Below are positions 10,195-22,090 of a DNA stretch of 39,918 bases, one piece after another. The notes under the pieces are model-generated. The model was not told where the DNA came from. It made no database searches and saw only the letters and a list, made by a program, of their open reading frames with translations. The DNA lies in the NCBI GenBank assembly GCA_051453625.1, contig JBOZIK010000001.1, forward strand, positions 200,351,643 to 200,391,560, given 5' to 3'. Numbering within the stretch: position 1 is the first letter of the stretch; each line of letters starts with the position of its first letter. The position numbers were made by a program, and so were the translations under genes. Origin of the DNA: Welwitschia mirabilis (lineage: Eukaryota > Gnetophyta > Gnetopsida > Welwitschiales).

Positions 10195-10990
10195 CATAAT
10201 GATTAGATAAAATTCATGCAAGAAGAATATAATAGTCTTATTAAAAATGATACTCAGAATTGATAGACCTTTTGTTAGACACACAGTGTTATCTCATGAA
10301 TAGATTTTCTATACAAAATATAATGTAGATAATACCCTTAAGTGACATAAAGCTTGATTTATTACTATAGACCTACAACAAAAGAAGGAACTTGAATATA
10401 ATAAAGTCTTTTCTCCAATAGCAAAATTGACTACTATTAGAACAGTAATTATGTTGGCAGCATTAAAAGGATGGAAGCTTCATGAATTAGACATAAAGAT
10501 TGTATTTCTCCATGGAGAATTAAAATAAAAAATTTTCATGATACAACCAAAGGATTTTAAAGAAAAAGATCAAGAACAGAAGGTGTATAGATTGATCAAG
10601 TCTCTATGTGAGCTAAAAACCAAAGGGTTTTAAAGAAAAATATCAAGAACATAAGGTGAATAGATTGATTAAGTCTCTATATGAGCTAAAATAAGCACTG
10701 AGATCTTCATACACTAAGCTTGTAAATTATTTAAGTTTTATTGGATTTAGATTATGTAATTATCAAGATGTAAGTGCCATGTTATTTATAAAATCTAATA
10801 GGCAAAAATGTACTTATATAGTGGGATATGTAAATGATATGCTGATAACCAAAAGTGATGAAGAAGATGTGAAAAGAACAAAAATCATGTTAAGTAAGGC
10901 CTTTAAAATTTCTAATTTCAGATTGATCAGATTTTGCTTAGGTGTAGAAATTATTTAATAAAAGAATGAAATTGTTTTTACTTAAAAGAA
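10195..10990 (+). pseudogene. copia-1 reverse transcriptase remnant
   Basis: The palm N-terminus reads EYNKVFSPIAKLTTIRTVIM, LAALKGWKLHELDIKIVFLH and GELK-stop-KIFMIQPKDF (about 10396-10560), the copia pattern KxFSPVAKxxTIRxxLALAA...LHQMDVKxAFLNGELxExVYMxQPxGF. The catalytic box is GYVNDMLI at 10824-10847: YVDD has become YVND (codon AAT for GAT). LGVEII follows. A 73-bp tandem duplication within RT (10546-10691) shifts the frame. Weak remnants before the core (10195-10395) include FMQEEYNSLIKNDT. Confidence 0.9.
10546..10691 (+). repeat. 73-bp tandem duplication inside copia-1 RT
   Basis: Copies 10546-10618 and 10619-10691 are directly adjacent and differ at six positions. The repeated unit codes QPKDFKEKDQEQKVYRLIKS. 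Because 73 is not a multiple of three, the duplication shifts the reading frame. The six differences indicate it is old relative to sequencing error. Confidence 0.9.
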
Positions 10991-11089
10991 TTACACTATA
11001 GATCTAACCTAGAAGTTTAGACTAGAAGATGTAAAATAAGTTATAATACATTTAGAGAAAAATACCAAGATATCTACTAACAAAAATGC

Positions 11090-11640
11090 AGATCCTACAA
11101 AAGCAATAGAATAAGAAGAAGAGTAGGAATCCTAGTTTATGTAACTAATATTAGACTAGGCATACCATATGTTAGTGGTGTGTTATCAAAATATCTTCAT
11201 ATGCCTAAGGTTACTCATCTAAACCCTACAAAGAGAGTACTGAGATACTAAAGAAGATAAAACAAGTAGGTTTAGCCTATTTAAAAAAAAACTCTTAATT
11301 CATCCTTAAGGTATACTCTAACTTAAGTTTTGCTAGAGAAACTAATGTTTCATAATCAACATCAAGGTATATTATGGACTTGGAAACATCGCCTCTCTCT
11401 TAATAGTTAAAGTGTCAAAAAACTATAGCATGATTTTCTGCTGGAGTGGAATATATAGCTTCTTCCAAAGCATGTAAAGAAATCAAATGGATAAGGACAT
11501 TGTTAAAATTAGTAAACCTAGTAACAGATCTATTCATTAACAATCAGTTAGTAATTTGTATAGCAAAAATATCTAATGCATCATGATAGGACAAAACACT
11601 TTTGTGTTGGGGTTCACAAAATTAGGAAACTCATATAAAA
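11090..11640 (+). pseudogene. copia-1 RNase H remnant
   Basis: Recognisable pieces in order: SQ/KYLHMPKVTHLN (about 11186-11225), KRVLRY-stop-R, KVYSNSSFARETN (about 11311-11345), SAGVEYIASSKACKEIKWIR (about 11432-11490), NNQLVICIAK (about 11540-11570) and HDRTK-like HHDRTKH remains with VHKIRKL (about 11580-11630). This matches the copia order GSLxYLTxxRPDI...YSDADWA...SSTEAEYxALSEA...CDNQSAIxIAxNPxxHxRTKHIDVxxHFIR. Stops and frame changes are frequent. It marks the 3' end of pol. Confidence 0.85.
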
Positions 11641-11835
11641 TGAATTTATTATGCTAGTATACTTTCTGATTACATAACAACTATTGATATCCTTATCAAA
11701 TCACTTGGTTAGGAGAAGTTTTAATATTTTCAATCTAAGATTGAATTAACAATGAGTTGATTCAAACCGTTCTTTATTATACATTGTGTGCTTCATTTTA
11801 CTTTTAAGTATCTAATTGAAGTCATTCATAATCAT

Positions 11836-11973
11836 AGTACTGCGAGATGTGTAGTACAATTATGGTCTAGTACTATGGGATGTGTAGCACATGTTTTGAC
11901 CTAGCATTATAGGATGCATAATGCACATAATAATTCTATCTGCTACAAGATATGTAGTAGTAAATTGATAGCT
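11836..11973 (+). repeat. About four degenerate 33-35-bp tandem repeats in the copia-1 3' region
   Basis: Units begin AGTACTGCGAGATGTGTAGT, AGTACTATGGGATGTGTAGC, AGCATTATAGGATGCATAAT and a weaker CTGCTACAAGATATGTAGTA. Each holds a short self-complementary block of the TAGTAC...GTAGTAC kind. They lie between RNase H and the candidate PPT, where copia elements often carry minisatellite-like repeats. Confidence 0.7.
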
Positions 11974-12107
11974 TCTTTAATGAAGTAGTTTCCTGACATA
12001 GCAACTCCTTTCTATAGGTTTTATTATAAGCCACATTCCTAAGTTGTTCCTCCAAGTACTCTGATTTTCCCTTGGAATAGAGTGAACTGCCACATTAACG
12101 GGGGAAT

Positions 12108-12290
12108 TGCTAAGGTTTGTATGCACACCATGGTCCCATGCTTAGGGATATGTGAAAATTCTAGTGAAACCTGAATGGAATGTTTGTCTTTATAAGAAAT
12201 ATAAAACAAGTGTGAAGAAATATTTTAAAGAATAAAATTTTTAGTTTGGAAAAATATCTCCCATCTTGTTTACTCTTCTATTTCCCAACA
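12108..12290 (+). mobile_element. Candidate 3' LTR of copia-1 (183 bp) with preceding PPT
   Basis: A polypurine-like ACGGGGGAATTG (12099-12109) precedes TGCTAAGG..., and the segment ends CCCAACA, giving TG...CA ends with near-inverted termini. Inside are a promoter-like CTTTATAAGAAATATAA (about 12189) and AATAAAAT (about 12231). Independent support for the right end: base 12291 is the first base of a gypsy protease on the - strand that is otherwise cut off. A matching 5' LTR was not found. Confidence 0.65.
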
Positions 12291-12604
12291 CTTTCAAATC
12301 AAGTTTCTTACATATTGAGCATGAAATTAGATTTGCACTAGCTCTAAATCATAATATTTTTTTATGTAATGTCTTATTACTATTAATATATGAAATAGTT
12401 CAAAAACTAGAATATCCAAAATTAGATGGAATTATATTTTGAAAATAATAATAACTAAATTAGCTAGAAAAAAATTTTCTTTACCTTTGCTTTTCTTTTC
12501 ACTAGATACATATCTTTAAAAAATGTTATATGTGATGGCAACTATTTGATAGTAACTAATAGCTAAACATTGATTTTTTACTTTCTTAAACATCTTTCAA
12601 TTTT
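12291..12604 (-). pseudogene. gypsy-L gag-protease linker and protease N-terminus
   Basis: The linker reads IERCLRK-stop-KINV-stop-LLV, then LPSHITFFKDMYLVKRKAKV, matching the Athila/Tat pattern of LKxLxINIPLLDxIKQxPxYAKFLKDxCTxKRK. The protease follows as TISYINSNKTLHKKIL-stop-FRAS, then ANLISCSICKKLDLK, against a family pattern TISCTIGxxxxxKALLDLGASxNLxPxSxxKKLGLG. The catalytic DLGAS is replaced by stop-FRAS. The reading ends exactly at the copia-1 LTR edge, which shows that copia-1 inserted into this protease. Confidence 0.8.
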
Positions 12605-13750
12605 ATTCTTCAATTTGCTTCTTTCTTATGGGTTTTAAATGTTTAATAAATAGGGATTTCTCAAGTTTTCGATGTCTATATCTTTTTATATCATTTTCAT
12701 CATTCTTCTTAAGTTGAAACATAGGTTGAGGTTCAATCTTGAATGTAGAAAATTCTTCTCTTACTATTTGAACATTTTCATTAATTTTATACTAATTTGA
12801 AATGGAATAACATTTACTCTTACATCTTATTTTCTTTTACTTATTTTAACTTTTCTTGGATTATGTATAGGTTTATCTAGAATCCTATCTTTCTCTTTTT
12901 TTTAGTTTATTAAGGATTGCAATTAGGACGTATTTTAAGAAAGCTAATTTATTACTTATTATAGATGTTCAAAATTCTATATGATTTATTATTTATTTTA
13001 GCTTATTTATTTTTGCTAACTATTTAAATTTCAATAAATTACCTCTTGTTTATTGTTTCTAACTAGTTGAGTTTCAAAGGATTCCTTTAACACATCCTCT
13101 AATGGCTTATTTTTAGGTTAGTTCTACTCTTATAAATGGAATTCTTTATCTTGTAAGTTCTTTCAAGGACAATTAGAGTGATTTCTCCACCTTGGTTTGT
13201 ATATATCTCCATGATTAAATAATAATTATTATTGATCAAAAAAGGATATACTTACTTGTAAATCATTTATTTATTTAGCCACTACCTAATGGTAGATAAG
13301 AATATACAAATATTAATTTGTTTTATGTTCATCCAAAGTAGAAATCACACATATGGAAGCTCCATTAGCATTATTCTATTTAGATTTTTCAAGTTATTCT
13401 AAGCATTTTGCTATGATGTTAAGTTTTCTTCTCATATAAGATTCATAATCCAGTTTATAAATGGCTTTCCCTCTAGATTTATTTCTTGGTTGGATATGTT
13501 TTAATAAATCTTTAGATCTGCATGTTTTCTCTTAATTTTTAGATCTTTTTACTATGTGCTCTAATGAATTCAAAGATTCTTTAAGTTTTTCAAATATAAA
13601 ATATTTTTCACTCATCATTACAATCATTTTCTTCTTGGTGTACCAACCTTTCATATAAAAATTTCATCATTCTTCATGCTTCAAAATCATGTTAAGGTAA
13701 TTTAATTAATAAATAATTAAAATAATACTTAAATATTTTGTAAAAAGTTC
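12605..13750 (-). pseudogene. gypsy-L gag remnant
   Basis: The clearest block, 13641-13702, reads KLP-stop-HDFEA-stop-RMMKFLYE. Its counterpart in gypsy-R is KFPQHGFEV-stop-RMISFFN, and the family consensus is of the form KCPxHGFExWxQVxxFYxGL. Both copies carry TGA at the conserved Trp. Downstream the frame is heavily broken but Lys/Glu-rich, as in the late part of these gags. It ends near a Pro/Gln-containing segment (about 12690-12720) just before the linker to protease. Confidence 0.7.
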
Positions 13751-15459
13751 TAGTTATCATGTTGTTAAGAATTTACATTCTTATCCCTTAGCTTATTAGC
13801 TTTATCTATTGGGAAATACTTATTTAAGAGCTTGTAATTAAGATCTATCCCCTACCTAATTGATAAATGTTTCAAGAAATATAGTCAAGATTTTTTTAAA
13901 AAATAATTTAATAATATGAAAAGAAATAGATTCATCCTAATTACATCATCTTAATCCTTTACTTGTAATATGGTTAATAGATAGATTTAAATTCATGTAG
14001 ATGTTTATAAGGATATTACAAACTAAGGCCATGAAATTTAGGAAATAGGTTAATAAATGCTACTTTTATATCAAAATGTTTTATATGAGGAGGTAAGCCC
14101 ATATATCAACGTGTAGCTAAATACTTAGGTTTTTATGTAATGTTTAGTATTTTTTTAATTGTAATTAAACAAATACTATCTCTATCACTTTAGCCATGAT
14201 TTTATATTTTAAAGGAATTCCTAAATAGTTGTGGTCTTAGAATTTTGATGTTTAACCTATGTAAAATGAGAGACTAGTATAATTTGTAGCAAGCTTTTTT
14301 AATAGACATGTGATGCAAGGTTATTCTTTGCTAAAGTCTATATAGACTTGGTTAATAGAGATCCTAACTTAATTATGCATTAGAGCTTGAGATTAAAGAT
14401 ACAATTTCAAGATAGATTACAGTGCAAAACGCTGGAAAAATATTAAAAAAATTAATTTTAATTTTAAACCATGTAATTTATGCAAATTAGATATTAATGC
14501 TAATAGAGCAGATAGGAGCACTAATTAGAATGAATTTCACATGTTATGCAAGATAAAAAAATAAATTTATTACAAATTTATACTATTTTGCATAAGGTGT
14601 TTCTTATAAATGCTTATGAAAAATAAAATATCAACTTATTGACAATGAATATAAAATACAAAAATCTATATCATTTTAGCTAATAATTAAAACCCTTACC
14701 TTTCTAGAGAGAATCATAGTAACAACAAAATAGAATACACCTAGACAGAAGTAAGATGTAACATAGCTAATTTGAAATGAATACTCTATATATTAAGACT
14801 TGTTTACTCTAAATACTCTTTTTTCCTATAGAATGAAAAATCTTTTAGTAACCTGGATAATAAAAACTATAATTAAAAATATCTACAAATAAAATGTATT
14901 TTTAACAAGTTAAGAAACACTATTTGTAGCACTTGAAAAGGGTCCTAAAAACTTGCTATTCCTTGATAACTATTATTCATATTAATGTTTTGAGTTATTC
15001 CTTACATGTCAAGGAATAAGTAGAAGTATTAAATTTATAGAATTAGAATAGAATCTTATGGTTTAAGCAATGCTAATTTTTATTCTTCCATAAGAATCAT
15101 AAGGGAATTTCAAAGCTTATAAGCCTTTGAAGTTGTACATTACAAGGATGTTTAAGGATATTTTATAAAAGATTAAAAGTATTAATAGTAGAAAACATTT
15201 TTTTCTAATCACTAGGAGTAATTATTAATAAGAAAAACTACTAAGAAAATCTAAATAAAGAGAACCTCAAAGAAAGCTATTAATTTTTAAACACAAAATT
15301 ATAGATCATTAAGTAATAAAACTACTATAAATAAATAACTAATCATCTACTATAGATTCTAATTTCATAAAAATAAATGAATAGAACTTGTGATATTAAA
15401 ATATTATTAGCAATCGAAGGTGTATTATCTTAAATAAAATCTAAATAAAGTAAGATGAT

Positions 15460-16723
15460 GTAGATCATCAAACTTAAGGGAAGGGTAAACAAGTTCAATA
15501 AAAAACTTAAACAACAAATGAATACAAAACTCAAATAGAAACCTTACTAATTTATATAATTATCCCCCTTTTCCCCTAAGTATGTTCACACACAAAGGAT
15601 GGCTTTCCTTCATACCTTTAGAAATTCTTAAATTGTAAAAATACTAGTTTTGAAAAACCACCAACCTTTTACAAAACTGATATAAGCCTTACAAGTTAGA
15701 ACTCTCTTCCCCTTAGGGACTATATAATATTAATAGCCCAAAGTGCTCTTAAGCACTTGTTAAATATTAAGAAGCACATCTACATAGGGGTTGACTTATA
15801 CTTTAGAATCCCTAAGTAAGGGACCCTAATAAGAGACATAAATAAAAGATATATAAACTAAAATCAAGAGATTCTGTAAACCAAATAATCTAGAAATGAA
15901 ATTTTAATAACTTAAATCAAGAGATAACAAGCTTGATAAATGATGAGTTGTTTAATGGTTTAATCTCTTCTTTAATTTAGTTACTTAATACAACTAAACA
16001 AGAAGATTTTACTAGTGAATGAGCATAGATCATAATATCCCTTCAGTAATAGTGATCCTTTAGTCAAAATCAAATGATTTTATCATGTGTAGTTCTAATA
16101 TCTTTTTCAAATAATATTCATTTTCCCTTTTATACTCTTGAAGAATTCTTATCTTTTAACCTAGATATTTGACTATTTGAAGTAAGTTGAATGTTGTTCA
16201 ATTGCTATAAATAGATAGTTTTTTTGATCCAATAGCTACATATGTTTTTACATCAATTTTTGGGATAGAAATCTATAGTGTGATGGGTGTCTTTCATAGG
16301 TAGACATCTTTCATAAGACAGACATCCATAATAAACTTGCCTATATTTTGATGGGCTTTGAACTTATGTTTTTCTAATTCTCTAATATTAAGAATTTAGC
16401 ATGGATAACTTGTCTAGTCATCTGAAAAATGAATAACCCATCATTGTCATTTTTCTAACACACATTAATTTCTATCATTAATTTTAGCATAGACATGTTT
16501 TACTTAATAGACATCTTCAATCAATGTATTCATTATAGATATATTTTGTATGATAAACATATTTATTTAGTTGTAAGTTTAACTTAGCATATATGTCTTA
16601 TTGGGTATAGATGTCTATCATGCATAGATGTATTCCACTTTGTAGAAATCTATTATTAACTTGAGAGACATCTTTACTATCCTATCTACACATAAAACAT
16701 ATAAAACCAAAATTTTTTTAATA
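15460..16723 (-). mobile_element. copia-2 3' LTR (left copy)
   Basis: Aligns along its length with the right copy. Shared blocks include CTTCCCCTTA, GGAATCCCTAAGTAAG, AGACATCTTTC..AAGA.AGACAT and CTATCCTATCT. The segment has many copies of an AGA(C/T)(A/G)TCT(T/A)-like hexamer theme (GATGTCTTTCATAAG, ATAGACATCTTC) between about 16265 and 16700. The right end adjoins a PPT, confirming - orientation. The LTRs differ at many positions, so the insertion is old. Confidence 0.8.
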
Positions 16724-16740
16724 ATCTCCCGCTTTTTTAT
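16724..16740 (-). other. copia-2 polypurine tract
   Basis: On the - strand this reads ATAAAAAAGCGGGAGAT, the usual A/G-rich primer for plus-strand synthesis next to a copia 3' LTR (family form AAxGGGGGAGAT). It lies directly inside the left LTR, as expected for a - strand element. Confidence 0.7.
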
Positions 16741-19540
16741 GATGTTCAAAAGTTGGCAAATCTTGTTACTGTAACCTTAACAACCATAGGTAATATATCA
16801 CAAATTTAGTCATAAAACAGAGTTATTACAATATCTACCATAAAAATATAGTAGTGGCTAATTAGAGCATGAGTGCATTGAAAACTTTAATGATTAAGGG
16901 CATGGTAGAAAAATCTCATAAAATATCCAATATGCTATAATGAGTGTTTGTATCAACAATTACAAAATAATTATGACATATATATGATCTAGTGAATACA
17001 ACAAAGTAAGAGTTCTAAAAATAACAAATGTTTATAAAATATTATTACAAGGAAACATTAAGAATGATGCAACTCATAAGAAAACCAACCAACACCTCAA
17101 ATCTAACTATCTTAAAAACCCATGCAAGTTTATTTTGAACATTTGTAATGCCTACTTACTAAACGCTAAGTCACTAGTGTAGTGAACTCCATCTCTAACA
17201 CCATTATAATCATCATCATTATCATGAGTGATGTAATTCTGAATTACATATGAGTATGATGATGTAGAATGTGGAGTGTGTTGTTTTCACAATGACCCCT
17301 AAGATAACTAATTATAAATCTATGCTAGCTATCCATAACCCTATAAGACTTATCACCTCATATGAGCATAAAAGGTAATGGAAGCACCAAATAAACTAGC
17401 TATATCTATGAAAGAAAAATATGATCTAGATGGTAGAGCATCACTAAATCAAAGAGAATGAATGAGAGGTGGTAGTAGTGGTGGTGATGGTAAGCAAGGT
17501 GATGAAGAAGCATGAGGCTATGATTAAGCTTATGATGATAATGCAGTATAAGGAAGGCAATAAATAAGAAGTCTATAGCATGGCTTATGAAATATAAGAG
17601 GCTCATCATTCGAATCATCTACCTCTATACAGTGCTACTATGATAGAGGATATTCCTCTCCTCAACCTATCCGTTCTCTTTGTATGACTCAAATGAATTG
17701 ATTTTGCTAATTTCTCTACTCTTCTTGAATCATACCCTATGCCTATAGACATTGGAATCTTGTACTCCTCTTCCTCCTCCTCTAAATATATCTAAGTGGG
17801 AGTACCCATGGTATTCCAACTAGAAGTAAGCCCCCTCCCCCCTCACTTATTGTTCCTTGTGCTTTTTCAATCCTAATAAATTTTAAGCAATATTTCCAAT
17901 CATTTTTGCTATAGCACAGAGGCCTTTCTTCATGAAGGATGAGCTATGAAGACCTATAAATATGGATCTTTAAAACTCTTTCTTAGGAGGTCTTCTACTT
18001 ATACACTTTCTTGGTTGAATTGGTTTTTGTCTTTTTTCACTAAACTCAGATAGAGGTTTCTTTGACCATATGAGATTGAGGTATTAAAATTATAGAATTA
18101 ATAATAGTTAGATTGAATAAGCATGAATGACCCAAGGATTGTTCCTTATAAAATAGGATGACAATATCAATATTGTAAAATTAGATCAAGATTACGATAG
18201 ATGCATCAGAAAACATGTCCTATTATTTAACATTTTGATAAAAATCCCTTTTAGATTTTTCAAAAATCACTATGCTCAAGCTCTAATAGGATAGTTTAGC
18301 TATTCTAGTTTTGAAAATCTCTTCAAATGAATACATAAAAAACTGAGTAATATTTGAATCATATATGGTAAGAATATTATTACATACATTGGTAGACAAT
18401 GGAAGTATACCTTTGAGTTATGTTTGAAAGTGCCTAGTAGAGTTATCTATCTTATAAATTTGTGCAAATAATTTGCACATCATAAGCTTTAGAAAACTCT
18501 ATTCCAACTGTACAATCCTCTATCAGGAAAAACAAGATAGGTAAAATAGAATTTGATTTTTTTTTACTTCTGAAAGTTTAATATCTATTCTACAGTGATT
18601 AAGTTATGTACCTAAGAATTGTACCTCCTCTATGTCACCTCATGATAAAAATAAAGTTGATACTATAATGGTTATGATTCCTAACAATTTTATTTTTCCT
18701 AGTTAAGCTAGTAGGCTTTTTACATATGATATATGTGTAATATATAAAGACTAAACTAAAATTCAATCAAAACTCTATTTCCACCTATGTTTTCTTACTA
18801 TTAAAACTTTTACCAAGTCCAAGATGTCTATTCTAAGAATGCTATAAAATGTAAAGCTTCTAGACACACTAATAAGAATACCTACTAAGTGAAGAAGAGA
18901 AAATAAGAATTGGTAATTCATTTCTAGCTTACAAAGAGGCTCAAACCCTAGATTTAGTAGATTTTTTATTTTTATGCCCATAGTATTATAGCTATCTACC
19001 CTTTGAAAAACATCTAAAACAACAATTATATATGTTTAATACACTAAAATATATCTACTGTTAAAATATTAAGTTTTAACTAGAAGTGAAAAAGACATCT
19101 ACTTTTGTAAAAAACATTTAAAATGAAATACATAGAAATCTACTTGTCTTAAAGATGTCTATCCTATTTTTTTGATACCTAATGGTTAAATATGTCTACA
19201 CCTAAAAGATATCTTTACTTAAGAAATTTGTAGCTCTAAAAGATATCTACCTTGCGTTCCTAAAAACTTTTGGATTTTCTATTTTTAATGATATTATTAA
19301 AAAATTTATCTTTAAAATCCTAGGATTAAGAGTGATATATGCTAAATTTGTGAATAACAAATTAAAAAAAAAACTCTCTTAAGAGCTTCAAATCAAAATG
19401 GTAACTTAAGATAACCTTCAAGTACCACTACTTTTATCTCAACTTACACATGAAAAAACAAGTGATATACCAAAGAGAATTTAAAAAGAGGTGACTTATT
19501 AACTTATATGATTGGTAAGGTCTAATTCCAAGTTTTTACA
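16741..19540 (-). other. copia-2 region between RNase H and PPT, unrecognised
   Basis: About 2.8 kb without a recognisable domain. SIRE-type copias often carry an extra envelope-like frame here, so the length fits, but I see no motif that supports it. The open frames 17406-17618 and 18775-18981 (- strand) are short. The first is His/Leu-rich because its opposite strand is a GGT/GAT-rich stretch (17461-17520). Direct evidence for coding is absent. Confidence 0.45.
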
Positions 19541-19544
19541 GAGC

Positions 19545-20160
19545 TTAAAGAAGCTTTATTAACTTAATGCTTTAGTGAATAGATTAGTAAGCTGATCCTC
19601 TGTCTTAACATATTCTAATGTAATATCCCTATTTCACATATGTTCTTAAAGAAAGTGCTCTATAATTTCAATATTCTATTTTTTAAAAATGTTCAATAGG
19701 TTCTTATATATGTTGATTGCACTCTTATTATCATGATATATTGTTATGCTCTCCATTTTGAGCCTAAAGTATTTTAAATCTTTTTTAATCTATAAAATCT
19801 ATGTACAACAACTTCTAATAGAAATGTACTTAGCTTCAGTAGTTTTCCTAATAGATAGAAACTTCCACTTATGCTTCTTCTATCATCTGTGTAACTTACC
19901 TAATCTATATCATAATACCTAACTAGAGAAAGACAAGATTTCTTTGAGTACCAAAGGTCTAATTAGTAGTACCCTTTAAATAATAAAATATTATCTTAAT
20001 AATAATAAGATGTGATTCTCTAGGATCTCTTTGGTAACAAGCATAAATTCCTATAGTTAATAAGATATCCAATCTACTATTAGTAAGATAAAGTAAACTA
20101 CTAATCATACCTCTGTACACTTTTTTATCAGCCTTCTTACCAAGTTCAGCTTTGTCCAAT
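19545..20160 (-). pseudogene. copia-2 RNase H remnant
   Basis: The open piece 19959-20159 reads KAELGKKADKKVYRGMISSL, LYLTNSRLDILLTIGIYACY and QRDPRESHLIIIKIIFYYLK. This is the copia pattern YRGMIGSLLYLTASRPDIxFAVxxCARFQxxPKESHLxAVKRIxRYLKGT. Downstream, frameshifted pieces give IYHDNKSAINIYKN and YVKTEDQLTNLFTKALS, then a stop near the expected end. The enzyme normally degrades the RNA strand during reverse transcription; here it is broken. Confidence 0.88.
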
Positions 20161-20199
20161 TTGGTGCCTTAGTTCATAGGTGTATCATTTACCTTATAA

Positions 20200-20980
20200 T
20201 CCTATAATCCATATTTGACTAATAAATTCTTAATATAATTAGTTTGGGAAATGAATGTATCTTATCTAAATTTCATAAATTGTAGATCTAAGAAGTTGTT
20301 TATTTCTACCATTAGGCTTATTTTAAATTCATTTTGCATTACCTTAGCAAACTTCTTGTACAATAATTCATTAGTAGCACCAAACATAATGTCATCTACA
20401 TAAATTTGCATAATAGTGAAATTATTACCATTAATTTTGATAAATGGAGTAACATCAAATGTTTATATTTTAAACCCATTATCTATTAATCTGTCTGAAA
20501 TTATTTTACATCAAGCTTTTGGAGCTTTTTTAAGACCATAGAAAGCTTTTTTTGACTTATAGACATAGTATAAATTAGGTGAGCTAGTGAAACCTTTAGG
20601 TTGGTCAACACCTTTAGGTTGCTTAACATATATCTCTTCTTATAGAACTTCATTTAAAAAGGTCCTCTTAACATCCATTCAATCGAGCCTAAAATGTTTG
20701 ACACATGTAAATGCTAGAAGCATCCTAATTTATTTTATGTAGCTACTGATACAAATGTTTCCTCAAAGTTAATCACTTCTTGCTAGTTACATCTTTTGAC
20801 TACTAATCCTACTTTATTTCTAATGAAATTTTATTTTGCATTTTCTTTATTTATACATACCCTTTTTGTGCTTATCTCTATTCTATTTGATGGCCTTGAA
20901 ACTAAATCCAAAACACAACATCTTTAAGTTGATTTAACTATTCTTACATAGCTGGCATCTAATGTTCATCATCTCTTACT
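20200..20980 (-). pseudogene. copia-2 reverse transcriptase remnant with intact YVDD
   Basis: Blocks in order on the - strand: RLD-stop-MDVKRTFLNEVL then EEIYVKQPKGVDQPKGF (about 20690-20590), VYKSKKAFYGLKKAPKA (about 20570-20520), then FTIMQIYVDDIMFGATNELL (about 20425-20370) and KKFAKVMQNEFKISLMVEIN. The catalytic YVDD (20391-20402) is preserved. The polyprotein is nevertheless broken by several stops and frameshifts, for example at the Gln/Trp before MDVK, a frequent site of change in this window. This is the best-preserved RT core here. Confidence 0.9.
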
Positions 20981-21539
20981 TCATTAAAGTTCTTAAGTTT
21001 CACTTGAAGATGTAGGTTGCATATTCATAAAGCTCTTTAGTATTGATCCTTGTCTATATACCATCATATGAACTTCCTATTATGTTTTTTATTAAGTGAT
21101 TCTTCTTTAGTTTAATCATTTATGAAGAGATTTACTTTTTAGGCTCTTATTCCTTTTCCTCTTCATTAACTTGTTGTTTAGGTAAGTTATTCATGGATTT
21201 TTCAACATGTATGAGAACATAGTCATCTTACACACAATCATATGTTAATTCATTATCTTCAATTTTTACATTTATAGTTTACTCCACCACTCATGCTCTT
21301 TTGTTAAATACTTGATAGGCTTTAGAAATCATAGAATATCTTTAAAATGTACCTTCATCAACCTTGGAGTAAAATATCCTAAGCTGAACTTTTTCATTTA
21401 AGATAAAACATTTTGAACCAGAAACATTAAAATAACTTATAGAGAGTTTCTTATTAAACCCTTACTCATTTAAAGTTTTAGAGATGAATCATCTTACCAA
21501 ACCTTTATTGGAGACATAACAAGCAATGCTAATTTTTTG

Positions 21540-22090
21540 GAATCTCTAAAAGTGATATGAAACCTATTAATATACATCATTATTCTTGTAATCTCATTTA
21601 TCATCCAATTTTTTCTTTCTGATATTCCATTTTTTTGTGGGATCCTTAGAGCTAAAAATTGTTGATGTATATCAAATTGTTCATGGAAGTTACTGAATCT
21701 AGCATTTTTAAATTTAGTGCCATTATCACTTATTATTGTTTTGATCCTATATTATCTTTGGTTATATAGCTTGATAAACAACTTATAAAAGATGTTAAAG
21801 GCTTCATCCTTATATGCAAGGAATATCATCCATGTAAAATAATAAAAAGCATTAATAACAGTTAAATAATACCTTTTCTTATTGAGACTTTCAGTAGGAG
21901 ATGGATAAATAATATCAATATGTAGGAGACCTAAAGGATGTTCAATGGTGTTATAATTTTTCTTTTCAAATCTTAACCTAGCTTTCTTTCCCTTTTAAAA
22001 ATATTCACAAACTTAATCATCAAAATCTTATAGTTCAGATAGATCTCTTACCATATTTTTTATAGAAAGAGTCTTCAAAATATTCTTTTT
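21540..22090 (-). pseudogene. copia-2 pre-integrase end and integrase remnant
   Basis: MVRDLSEL-stop-DFDD-stop-VCEYF, then KGKKARLRFEKKN (about 22070-21970), matches the segment before the core (KDLVRGLPKLxFxxDxVCxACQKGKQ). Core: HPLGLLHIDIIYPSPTESLN, KKRYYLTVINAFYYFTWMIF, KDEAFNIFYKLF, ISDNGTKFKNARFSNFHEQ, then FLALRIPQKNGISERKNWM. The first Asp (HID, near 21914), second Asp (SDNG, near 21722-21730) and the Glu in SERKN (near 21617) are all still present, although stops interrupt the frame. Confidence 0.9.

Larger units (their letters stand above)
7579..12290 (+). mobile_element. Decayed Ty1/copia retrotransposon (copia-1)
   Basis: A copia element with the standard order gag, protease, integrase, RT, RNase H, 3' LTR on the + strand. 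Each module is recognisable but broken by many stops and frameshifts. N gaps lie at 9578-9677 and 10182-10191. The right boundary is well placed: a candidate LTR ends in CA at 12290, and the next base begins an interrupted gypsy protease on the other strand. The left boundary is uncertain; 7579 is only the first gag ATG. Lineage is undetermined; the short candidate LTR would fit the short-LTR copia groups. Confidence 0.85.
12291..15466 (-). mobile_element. Athila/Tat-type gypsy, 5' half (gypsy-L), truncated by copia-1
   Basis: Read on the - strand this is a 5' leader (about 15460-14400), gag (about 13750-12600), a gag-protease linker and the start of the protease, cut at 12291 by copia-1. It aligns in the same order, inverted, with 29100-32150 (gypsy-R): the shared non-coding block near 14880-14990 matches the reverse complement of 29455-29560, and the gag and protease blocks follow at similar spacing. 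At about 15460 it is interrupted by the SIRE-type copia; its continuation appears at 25618-25735. Confidence 0.75.

Noticed and set aside
17406-17618. His-rich open frame on the - strand
   Set aside because: Composition comes from a GGT/GAT-rich stretch on the other strand; no motif, and it lies within copia-2.
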